Assembly (NCBI GenBank): GCA_021018815.1 | Contig: JAITYX010000052.1 | Span: 672,501 to 736,500, forward strand | Origin: Talinum fruticosum | Lineage: Eukaryota; Streptophyta; Magnoliopsida; Caryophyllales; Talinaceae | Reading direction: 5' to 3' | Length of the DNA: 64,000 nt | In this document: positions 36,701 to 47,177 of the stretch, piece after piece | How positions within the stretch are numbered: the stretch's first letter is position 1 | How the letters are laid out: each line of letters starts with the position of its first letter | Translations under genes and position numbers: made by a program | The notes under the pieces: model-generated | Databases searched by the model: none | The model's input: only the letters and a program-made list of their open reading frames with translations | What the model was told of the DNA's origin: nothing

Positions 36701-39700
36701 TAGTTTTCATGAATAACTGACAAAGTAGTTTTAGCCAGAGTAATTCGGAATTGGCTAATCCATGTATTGCCGAGTACCTGACGCAGGTCTAGGTGCTGTG
36801 CTCAGCCATGTTCTGCAAATTGTATTTTTCTGTCTTAACTTGAAGGATCACTCGTTATTGCCCTGTCAAACTATTCAGTATCAAACTTGGTACCTGAGGT
36901 GGATAGATAAATCCCAGTAACATAGGTTTCAGCAGCTTGTGATAAGCCTTTTATGTTTGTAGAGTTTTTCTTGTCTACCCTCGTTGTGCTAAGAGAAGAA
37001 AAGAAAGATAAGCCTCCCCCTTTTTTCTTCTTCTTTTGTTTTGGGGGTGGGGTTGCTTGGTTGTCCTTGAGTGCATTTCAATTTTCAGGTTTACTGCATC
37101 TCAGCAAGGTTTTAGCCTCAAAATTATTCTAAATTTATGCACTGTTCGCCATCAAGAACTACTTCCCTACTACAACGACAACTGCTATTAGAATAAAAAG
37201 TTCTTACTCCCTCCAAGAATAAATAAGCATTTTATTAAATGGTCTTTTTATCTGATAATTAAAAGTAATGCATTCATAATAATAAAGGGTGCCTACAAGA
37301 AAGGATGCTGAAAAGGCATCCCACAAAAGCTAATTATAGCCTAAATATAGGCTTTCCACAAAATTAATTACATCAATCAAAGAGGATAAAGGACCTCCTC
37401 CCAAAAGAACAAAGTCTTGAGCCACTTGTCATATAATTGCTTAATGGAGGTTTCAATCCCACCGAAAGCTCTCCTATTTCTTTCAACTCACAACAACCAA
37501 AAGATAGTGTGGGGAATGGCTTGGAAACTTTTTACTTGACCCTACTCCAGAAACACCTTCCCATGCCAATAATTGATGTCTCACGGAACCTGCATCACCC
37601 AATGAAGGCACAAACAGCTCAAAGCTAAGTCCCAAAAGTTCCTAGCAATTAGGCAATGTCGGAGTAAATGGTCTGTACTTTCCAAATTGTCTTTGCACAT
37701 GAAACACTCTTCAAAGCTAAATGGATTGAAACTCTTATATTAAATGGTGGTCTGTTAATAATTTTATTGCCTAAATGGACTAATTTATGGGATGGAGGGA
37801 ATGCTAGTCAAAGCTACTTCAGCTTCAATCATTATGCCTTTTCCATACAGAGGATGCTTCGATATTGGCGAGGATGAGATGGAGAATACAAGTTGGAAAA
37901 ATGTAGCTCAGACAGATGCTGAAACAAGGTCGCCTATATCCGAACGTAAGCAAGTGGCACGAAGTGATGGTGACAACTTGGTGCGGAGCAGCTCTGTACC
38001 ACAATTTGTCGTGACGGGGCAGAAAAAGGTTGTTAGCGGTCCGCTTTTGCACGACAATGTTGGGACTTCAAAAAGAATATTGGTGATGGGGACAGGTGAT
38101 CCGATATCCCTCTTACTTTTTAGTTTCCTTTACTGTCCAACTTTCAGTTCTTCCCTCTGTCTGTTACCAAGTTTGTTCATTGTTGGATAGAGTTTCTCAT
38201 TGTATGATTTCTTTCCGTGGTTTAGTGATGGCATTTATCTCAGTTAAATTATTATCTGAAAATATTTGTGCCAAATTTATTTATTATAGATGATATGTTC
38301 TGAATACTGTTGTCAATCTTGGTACTATGTTGTGTTACTAAACTTGAGAGGATTGTTTCACGGCTCCTATGGAAAAAGCCTCTTTGCAAATTATAGGTAA
38401 TGTTGCATGCATGTAACTCTGAGACCTGGTGGAGCAGCCTGACCCCTGATTTGCTGGGAGTCCTTTACTTGGATTCATCATGATCTAAGTGAGTCTGGTA
38501 ATCCTCCCTTTGAGCACTGAGTTGGATTTAGATCTTATGCTTGTATGAGTATGACCAGCCATCTTACGTAGCAATTTAATTGGATATTTGCTGTGGACAA
38601 TCATGCTCCCCCTATTTTCTCTCTTTTTATGTGCCTAAGCATATCACTGGTCTCTCATCAAGCATGTTAGAGCGATTCTTAAACTTACGTCATTGTGGGT
38701 TTTAATTGTAATTCAAATTCATTAGCAGCTGCCAGCTATTACACTGCAGAATCTGTTATGTGAGGTGTTTTTATTTCTGTAAAAACTTTTTCTAACAGCC
38801 TGCTGTATGTCGTATAATTAATGCCACAGGGAAAATATGCAACCTCGGTACCCAGCTGAACGTAATTATAGTGGTCCAATTTTCCATCGTCAGAGAAGAG
38901 ATCCAAATAACCATACATCAGGTATACTATTGGCCCAAATTTTTGTAGTTGGATCCAAGTATGGTCGATTTGGCTTCTAAGAATGAGGCATATTTCTTTT
39001 TTGTTACTGCAGTGGAGGATTCTTCTGATAGTGCTGTTGTTCAGCGCAAGGGTCGTTTTCAAGTTACTTCAGCTGATATTAGTCCTAAGGTACACACTAA
39101 TCATTCATAGAGGGTTATGCATGCAGTGTCCTTTCTATCCTTTTATCTACCAAAAAGGTGCACCATTATAAGTTGTTTGTTTACCCTGAATACAGTTCGA
39201 TCCAGCTCTCTACCTTGCATCATTTCCATCCCACTATAACCATGCTATTATTTTCCTTTCTTTCCCTCTCTCTCCCTCTAGTTGAATGATCCAGACTGCT
39301 TGCTCTCTTTTGCGGTGCCTCTTACCTGATTGTTTCTGTTATGGTAGATCAAATTGTTCAAGGTGATGCGAGTAGGAAAGAGTGCTATATTTTATTTATT
39401 ATATGGCATGATGAGGCCTAATAATTGCTGACTTGACTCATTACTTGTATTATATCTTGGTATATAGGGAACCCTGGGAGGGGTAAAAGAGGACTTATGT
39501 GTTATACCACACCAAAGTAAAATGGGTGCTTACAAATTCTGAATCTTTTGACCATTTGTGTGCAACTTAGGAGAATTTTATGGTGTGGTGTCAATAGATG
39601 TGTAAAATGTATCATAACATTGTATACTACTTCATTGACAACTCGCTGATTCCTTTTTTTTATTTTTTATAAGGAAAACGTAATATATTTATAGATCATG

Positions 39701-42700
39701 AACAAAAGGTTGGATGCATGGCAAGAAAGCATGCAAGAGAACTGTGGACATCCAAAATTGAATCTATCCACAAAATCAACAACACTAAAAGAAGATCGGC
39801 AACCCCCTCCAAAAAAAAATGCCTTCGTGGACAATTTATTCATTCTTAAGAAGTGATTGTCTGGTGTTATTTGATTGCCACATTAATAAATTCAGGAAAT
39901 GTAAGCAATTTCGGCTGTGGGACTTGGTGCACTCTCCCTGTATTTCGCTTTTTTTTGGGGGGGATGTTGTACTTACTGATGTCTTTTTTGTTGTTTTATA
40001 ATGGTGCTGCATGAGATTCATTGGGTTTTTACACGTAATTTTAAAGTGTTGAGTAGTTGAATGTTGCGGGTGGCATGATAGAGAAAAGGACAAACAGAAA
40101 GAAGCCAGTGGTGGAGGTGGTGGTTTGTCAAAACTTCTGAATATGTCGTTGAACATGGTAACAGACGTGTATTTGTCAAATTTTCTTTTATAGGTGTCCT
40201 AAAATCAAACCACTTACCCACTCTTGATCTCAAGCACATACATCGGGTATCGACTTTGGGGCCTGCAAATTTACTGCCTTTGTCTATGTAGACATAGGAA
40301 AAGTAACTTGTGCAATTTTTTAGGGTTGGAAAGAGACCAAATCTAGATTGGAAATAATGCAATCTGATTTGACTGGGATTCATGTTGATTCAACTTAAGC
40401 TAAACCACACTTAAAAACTTTCTTGATCAATACGATTCCATTATCATGGCAAACTTATTTGACGGAGCTATAATTTGTGAACGTGGAACTAGTCTGATGT
40501 AAACCCAACTCCTGAGAGTTCTACACTAACTATTGTAATGTTCTTGAAATGGTGCTATTCATCACTTAAATGTTCTCTATTCTGTGTATCACATCTTTGT
40601 AAATGAACCGTTGAGCTTAGTAGTTTATCTTTTAGGCAATGGGTTTGTAATCATTGCCTTTTTCATTCATATTAGAATTCTACAAGTGGCTGCCTTAATC
40701 CTGCTCCTGGGAGCTCCATTGCACCTTTGCCACCAAACCCTGCAGCTAGTGCAATTCTTCCATGCTTGCAGTGCATTCTACAGCACAACAATGTACAAAG
40801 GGTATGCATCTTTTAATTGAATGTACCGAGATTAAAGTGTATATAGTCTTTGACATATTTGTTTTATATTGGCAGGAGGAAATAATTAAATTGATTAAGT
40901 TTGTTGAGCAAGGTAATGCTCTATGCTCTATCTTTTTGCTTTGACCATTGACATTGTATTCCCACTCTATCCTGTTGAAATGCACTTCTTTTGTGTAATG
41001 CAGGCAATCTGAGTGACTTGGGGGATGCTGCTACGAATGGAATGTCACAGGTGCTCAGCTCTTCCTTTAGTCTTGTTCTTGTTTGAGTAATCCATTGTAG
41101 TGATAATTGTCCCGACTTTACCCTCCTCACCCCTCACCCCCAACCAAAGCCAAAAAAAGATAGGCAATGGGAGGAAAAATCCCAAAAACAAAATGGTTCA
41201 CTGTGGTTGGCTGCACCTTGCTTATTTAGTGATAGGTTCCTTAAATACTATATTTCAACCATTTCTTTGTTCCTTGGGTTCTAGCATACTCATCTGGTGG
41301 TTTTGTAGTATGTTGTCAGAGCTGTCATCTGTGCTCTGTGTGGATGTCTACTCTGACTGACTAATTACATAATGTTGTTTCTTTTGTCATTAGCATAGTA
41401 GGAATCATCTGCCTAGTAGGGTAATATTGATGGTTGAGATTGCTTCAGCATACAGATTGGAGTTCTGGTCATCTTTGCATGATTTAGTACTTCCAGCTCA
41501 TGATAGAGTGTTTATAAAACTTGTCACCGGATGTATATTGCCCTATCATGTGCTAGCTCTGCATCCATCCTCTTGACATAGATAAAATATTCTACTTTCC
41601 TCCCCTCTCCCCAAACCCCTCCCTCAAAAAAAAAAAAAGAAAGAAGAAAAGAAAAAGAAACTTTGCTGCCGTTGCTGCCCTAAAAGCAGGGAATATTGCC
41701 ATCATCAGCTCAATGCATGAAGCTCTAAACTTAGACAGTTTATACCTTATAAACTCTTGAATTTTATTTAAATTTTCTGAAAGCTAAGATCCAAAACATG
41801 GACAGAAATGGGGACAAATTTACAAACAAATAAATAGATGTGTAATTTTTTTATAACAAAATGTTAATATACTCATATAATAAGAGACATCTATGTTGAA
41901 TAAGTAACCCATAAAACTAATTACAACCCAAGTTAGGCTATCCACAAAATTAAGTACATCAATCCAAGAGGAGCAAAGGATCTTTCTCCCAAAAGAATAA
42001 AGTCTTGAGCCACTTGTCTTTTAACCTCTCATTTGGGACTTCAACCCCATCAAAAACCCTCATTTGTCTGTGTCCACAACAACCAAAAGATAGCATGGGG
42101 AATGGCTCAGAAAACTTTATACTTGACCGTTCCCCAAAAAAAAAAAAAAAAAAAACTTCCCATGCTAGTAATTGATGTCTCACAGAACTAGGCATCGCCC
42201 AGTGAAGGCCCGAATGACTCAAAAGCTAACTCCCAAAGGTTTCTAAGCAATCAGGCAATGGAGTAAATGGTCTGTAGTTTCCAAATCGTCTTTGCACATG
42301 AAGCACTTGTTGACCAATATTCTGCCCCTCTTTAAGTGTAATAAAAATTTTATATAATGAAGATTAATTGTGGGCTAGTTTTTAAACCAGCAGTAATAGT
42401 TGTGCATTTAAAAAGGGAATATGTACTGCCTGGGATCGGCCAAATGGCAACACAAGAAATATTTGAACCAGTTCAAAATAGTAGCACAATGAAATAAGGA
42501 GATATGCATCTTCTTGTAATACCTGATCATCCAAATGGTACCTTCATTGCCTGTTCAAGAGCATATACTCTACAAGATCCTCGTAGTTGTTGGTATCATC
42601 AAGCTTAATTGATCTTATATCCACTTCATGTTGCTCTATGCCTAACATCTCTTCTACTTTGCATGACTATTTTATGTGTTTAACCCTCATCTTGTCTTCG

Positions 42701-43386
42701 TTAAAGCAGTTCCCATTCCTTGTCTTCACATAGACAACTTCCTTTTATGATGTGTGTTCTTATTCGTCTGTTTCTGCACATCTAATCAAATCAATACCCT
42801 AGAGCCCTACCTAACTAGGGTGCTTGGGGCTCAAATGTAACCAATTTTCCCTGAATTCAGAGAGGGTGTCTTTAGTGGACCCTAGATTTATGCAGTGGCT
42901 GCCGACATCTGCACATGCCATTCTAACATCTGATTTCAAGGCATTCCCATTTTCGGATCATGGTGGTGTCTCATTGTTCTAGATTCAGTATTGTTGAGCA
43001 ACGTAAGGCTCATGGGAAGTTTGTAGTACATGTGTTCCAATTCAGGTCGGAACATCTTGTGAAGAAAAAGGCCATGTAGCTCCTCGAAACTTAAGCTGAC
43101 AAGTTATGATTAAGTGGATAACATCTGTCAACCTCTGTAACCGTAATTTATGTTGATCAAATCATAATTTCCGTTGTTATCATCCAATTTCACCTTTAGG
43201 TTTTCCCTGCATGTTATGTCATGAGATTCCACATGCTCGGTCTTTATTGTTCTGATTTGAAAACTCTTTTTCTCCAAACTCTTTGGCCAAATCTCATGCT
43301 AGCTATCGATGCCGTCTTTGGGATGCTCCATGAAGATGTTCTCATTTATGAATAACATGTTAGTATCTCATAGCATTTGGACCCCA

Positions 43387-43423
<37 letters not shown>

Positions 43424-44606
43424 AAGAGAGAATTTTGCTCTCTTTTACTGAAAGACTGTACATGTTTAATTGTTGCTATTTTCCAGACACAACCCTTATC
43501 AGCTAGAGAGGTAGAGCTTTTGGCGCAAGTGTCACAATTGCAGCAAAGGTATGAAATGGATCCGATGTACACTTGAAAAGATATCTCATAATATTCTGTT
43601 CAAAGCTTTCTCTGTTCCCTTTCTATGGAGTTGTAGGTACTCGGTAGTCAATTGTTTTAAAATCTTATATCTATCGGAATCAATCTCTCTGTAATTTTGT
43701 AATTCAGCAAAAATCAGGGACAAGATTGCTACATTAGACTCCCCCAAACCCCCCCAAAAAAAAAAAACCCTGCCTGGTGGCAGGACTTTTAGATTTGGAT
43801 AATATTCTTTTCAATGTTGATTTGCTATTTTGATTTTTGATATTGTGTGGTTATATGGCAGAATTTTGAGTCTGGCTGAAGAACTACAGAGACAAAAATG
43901 AAGAATGCTCAGGTGACAGCTTCTTCTCAACTAACAATAATTTCAGCAGCAAGTACTGAGTAGGGAACCCCGTGGTGTCCTGGAAGTCACTTTGATTAAA
44001 CTCCAACCTGTTTTATTCCCACTATGAGGTGTTCAAAGTATTCCCTTATGTAGTTGCTATGGTGTCCTGAGTTATCTTTCTTTTCTTTTGAGCTTCCACT
44101 TAAAGGTGAAAAGACTGGAAATTTAGATGAATTTAAAGCAAATAATGACTTATGAACCTTTACATGGATCCACTGCAACACATTAAACTCCTGTTAAGCA
44201 GTAACTATTCAAGCAAAGGTTGTCTTTAGTCAATCTTTGATTTTTTACATGCAAAATCTTTGTCTCCAGCTCTAGTTCTGCACTTTTCTAAGCTGCTTAT
44301 TTTGTACATCCTAGGAACCGATAGAGTCAAAAAATAGATTCTCCACTTAGTGGGTCCCACTTCAGTGATTGTTGAGACCCAAATATAGGCAGCCTTACCC
44401 CTGCAAGCATCGCTACTAGCAGGGAGGCTGATTCCTAAAGACTCACGAAAAAGAAAAAAAATATTTTAAAAACGTTTTTGCGTTCAAGATTCTCCACTTA
44501 CGAAATATGCCAAAGCACCTCAAGATTTTATTCATCTTCTTGCATTTTGCAGCTGGAAAGGCAATTGAATGCTTTCGTTAAGAAAGATGAGAAGGCTAAA
44601 GTTTGA
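27717..44606 (+). CDS. STE20/GCK-VI (SPAK/OSR1-like, BLUS1-related) Ser/Thr protein kinase, frame broken at four sites
   Basis: Twenty exons: 27717-27881, 31093-31347, 32365-32489, 32606-32649, 32962-33043, 33125-33192, 33335-33505, 33634-33699, 36097-36165, 36328-36471, 36574-36647, 37851-38095, 38830-38921, 39013-39089, 40676-40801, 40876-40912, 41004-41050, 43487-43548, 43862-43912, 44553-44606. All introns are GT-AG. About 685 aa if the frame were continuous. Seen: Gly loop IGEGVSATV (21-29), Lys44 in VAIK, Glu61, HRD (136-138), DFG (156-158), MAPE (183-186). The tail has [14 protein letters not shown] and a C-terminal coiled coil ([15 protein letters not shown] ... LERQLNAF). One base is missing in each of exons 4 (32618), 6 (C-run 33152-33155), 12 (G-run 38088-38091, or exon 13) and 19 (A-run 43894-43898). 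As written, translation stops 18 codons after MAPE. Relatives include blue-light stomatal kinase BLUS1; the role here is inferred. Pseudogene or sequence errors remain open. Confidence 0.85.
29798..30378. mobile_element. hAT-like MITE in kinase intron 1
   Basis: Termini CCTTGTTTGGCAATTAGCT and (rc of right end) TGGGTGTTTGGCAAAGAGCT form inverted repeats. Flanks GTTTTAGC (29790-29797) and CTTTTAGT (30379-30386) agree at six of eight positions, consistent with an 8-bp hAT duplication. The 581-bp interior is AT-rich and non-coding, with AGCTTTTTGG-type subterminal words. Confidence 0.7.
34067..34270. mobile_element. Foldback MITE in kinase intron 8
   Basis: Arms 34067-34144 and 34189-34270 are reverse complements over about 80 bases with few mismatches: GACACTTTAGTACC at the left end, GGTACTAAAGTGTC at the right, and ACTACCCTGAGGTA against TACCTCAGGGTAGT inside. 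The loop is about 44 bases. No coding capacity. The transcript would form a long hairpin in the kinase pre-mRNA. Superfamily not assigned; no clear target duplication. Confidence 0.8.
37320..37715 (-). mobile_element. LINE 3'-end fragment, antisense in kinase intron 11
   Basis: Closely related to 41910-42305: shared AGTCTTGAGCCACTTGTC, AATTGATGTCTCAC and GGAGTAAATGGTCTGTA. Minus-strand translation of the family matches LINE C-terminal domains ([16 protein letters not shown] and KWLKTLFFW words). Degraded by stops. It may be nested in a Stowaway-like repeat, since CTCCCTCC (37207) and GGAGGGA (37794-37800) flank it. Confidence 0.65.
41910..42305 (-). mobile_element. LINE 3'-end fragment, antisense in kinase intron 17
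   Basis: Minus-strand reading gives [31 protein letters not shown] and [11 protein letters not shown], the tryptophan-rich C-terminus of plant LINE ORF2. It contains an A19 run at about 42136-42154, absent from the sister fragment at 37320-37715. Inactive. Confidence 0.7.
43389..43420. repeat. (GT)n microsatellite
   Basis: About 16 perfect GT dinucleotides in kinase intron 17, roughly 65 bases before the exon 18 acceptor. Confidence 0.95.
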
Positions 44607-44688
44607 CTCCTGATTCGTCAAAGTGATCACAACATTTATTGGATTGTTCTGGTACCTGTGCTATCAAAGATGGCTGCATTTCCATCTC

Positions 44689-44765
44689 CTTGATGATCTT
44701 GATGACAATGATGATGTTGATGTTGATGTTGATGATGATAATGATGATGATGATGATGATGCAGC
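44689..44765. repeat. GAT trinucleotide-rich microsatellite in the kinase 3' UTR
   Basis: Interrupted GATGATGTTGATGTTGATG array ending in GATGATGATGCAGCAGC, about 80 bases after the kinase stop codon. Confidence 0.9.
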
Positions 44766-45261
44766 AGCACAGTTGTACTTGATATGCTGATCCTCTCCCA
44801 TGGGAGGGAACACAGTCTTGGCATCCGCAGTTCCCGGGCTGCCCAGAGTAGTTGATATTTTTGATGTATTATTATGTGTGAAACATCGAAATTTTGAGAT
44901 CAAAGTTTTTGTGCTTTAATATACAAAAATGGGCTACCTCCCAGCCTCCTTCCCCTCTTTGTAACTTGGATGTTGAACATATTATGTAATTAGCTGGTGG
45001 TTGTATGCACTGTGGCCCTATTCTTTCCTTTGTGAGCCTGTATAAACTGACATCAAACGCTGAGCCGGTTTCCGATCAAAATTATAGGAATCGCGGGTTT
45101 GGGTGGGCTAGTTCTCTGTTCTTGTCTTCGACAGATTTATGTTTGTAGTTTGTGGACTCTTTTTGAAATAATCCCTAGTTCGAAACTTTATTCAGTAGCC
45201 TGTGTATACTTCCTGCCAAGTGCCAATTCATCAATTCTTTGAGCATTCTCTTTGTTTGCTC

Positions 45262-45888
45262 CAAGTTTAGGTTGAATTACTTGAATAGTGACACAAGTGA
45301 CTGTATTTTGCTTTTGTTTTGGAAACCTAGTAATGTGCATTAATATTCTACATTCTAAAGCATCCAATTTAGGTGTGTTTATGAACCAAAGTTTATGAAC
45401 CAAACCCAAGCTTGTGAGGTGAGGAGCTTGGTCAGTGAGGCTCGGCCAAGTTTGCCAAACTGAAGTTTGAGCTCGTTCACCTGAGGCCCGAGCCTGTAAA
45501 GACTCAATACTGAGCTTGAGGTTCGGTTATTTTGTTTGAAGTTCGTGTTTCCTACTTGTTTTGCTTGGCTCATACAAGTTTAGGTTGAATTACTTGAATA
45601 GTGACACAAGTGACTGTATTTTGCTTTTGTTTTGGAAACCTAGTAATGTGCATTAATATTCTACATTCTAAAGCATCCAATTTAGGTGTGTTTATGAACC
45701 AAAGTTTATGAACCAAACCCAAGCTTGTGAGGTGAGGAGCTTGGTCGGTGAGGCTCGGCCAAGTTTGCCAAACTGAAGTTTGAGCTCGTTCACCGAGGCC
45801 CGAGCTCGTAAAGACTCAATACCGAGCTTGAGGTTCGGTTATTTTGTTTGAAGTTCGTGTTTCCTACTTGTTTTGCTTGGCTCATACA
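45262..45888. repeat. 313-bp recent tandem duplication
   Basis: Copies 45262-45574 and 45575-45888 abut directly. Only a handful of differences are visible (GGTCAGTGAG/GGTCGGTGAG, CAATACTGAG/CAATACCGAG and a 1-base indel near CACCTGAGG). Intergenic, downstream of the kinase gene. It holds GAGCTTG/GAGCTCG-rich sequence of unknown origin. Confidence 0.93.
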
Positions 45889-46790
45889 TCGGCTGCTTTA
45901 TGCGAGTATTGGGATATGGAAAGCCCAAGGGAGGAAGGAGATGTGGGAAGTTGTGTTCTTGGGTTGGGGATGGAAATTTAACTGTGGATGAGTCACATGT
46001 GCTCGCTTTTAAGTGAACTAAAATGGAAGAGATGGAAAGCCAGCGGAAGGAAGAGGCATTCTTGTAGGATGAGCCATGCCCTACAAACCGAAAAGCGGGT
46101 AGACTCACAAGGGCTCTTGAGTCTCGCTCGCCTAAACTACATCTCGAAGTTATACCTTACATGAGCCCCTATGCAAGATGTAGATCAAATGGACTAAGCG
46201 GGGATGCACAATCACCTTACTAAGCCCGATCAAGCTAACAAGGGACCTATTGCAAAATGCATAATTAACAAACATAAAAAATATGCTTTCTACAAGAATA
46301 GAAATTAGGCGCCTTCGACTTGAAGGCTGAAAGAAGAAGTCGATACCATTTCCTCTAGAGGAGTTTGGTAATACATTACTAATATATGTTGGGAAAAAGA
46401 AAATAATGGTAAGACAATGTGTAAAGCCATCTACGAACTGGTGTTAGTAAAATCAAAAGAAGAAAATACATTTTAAAACTTTAAATTTATATGTTCATTT
46501 ATCAAAAAAACCAGAGATAATAATTTAATATTATTTTTTATTATTTGAATGAGCGACTTGTTAGGTAAAATGATTTTTAATGATTTTTTTTTCATTCGCA
46601 GAAAATAATTTTTAAATCGCAATTAATTGTATGCTTGTACTCTTGCTCTCACATTTTGGGCATGACAATTATTAAAAAGAAAAAGGGAAAAAAAGCTGAA
46701 AAATGAAAAAGAAAAGAAAAGAAAATAAAAAGAAAAAGAAAAACAGAAAGTACTGTATTCACGAGGAAAGTGGTGGTGAGCCTAGCACAA
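45889..46790. other. Intergenic region between kinase and glycosyltransferase
   Basis: No recognisable gene or repeat. Becomes purine-rich (AAAAAGAAAAAG) near 46675-46745, just before the next gene's leader. Confidence 0.45.
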
Positions 46791-46804
46791 AAACAAGCAA
46801 ACAT

Positions 46805-47177
46805 CCCTCTCTCTCTCTCTCTCCTTTTTCCCTTGTTGGGGAACCAGGTGGGGACTGGGGGAGGAAGGGGAAGGAGAAGGAGCAACGAACCAATTGACCC
46901 TCTTCTACTCAACCCAGCTCACTCTTCTTCCGTATCCTCTCTTTCTCTCTCTTTGATTTTGATTGCATTCCACGCTTCGCAAAAAGCCAATCTCTCTCTT
47001 CATTCTCACTCTTACTTCCTCGAGCACCTTTCTTACTGATCTCCCCTTACCCTTTTTCTATCTCAATCTGTTGCTGCTTTTACATCGTGATTTGAACTCC
47101 CCATCGATGCGAAAACCCATGAGAATTCCTCGTTGATTTGAGTGCCCAAGAGCTCATTGCTCCTGATCAGCTCAAGC
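46805..47177 (+). promoter_or_regulatory. Pyrimidine-rich leader/core promoter zone of the glycosyltransferase gene
   Basis: A CT repeat at 46807-46825 and further CT-rich tracts to about 47070 precede the start codon, as is common in plant core promoters and leaders. No clear TATA box. Extent is inferred. Confidence 0.35.

Noticed and set aside
43389..43420. Regulatory polypyrimidine or Z-DNA signal at the GT run
   Set aside because: A plain intronic microsatellite is enough; nothing else supports a regulatory role.
46649..46912. Phe/Leu-rich and Lys-rich open frames on both strands
   Set aside because: Produced by the purine/pyrimidine tract before the glycosyltransferase gene; no conserved motif.
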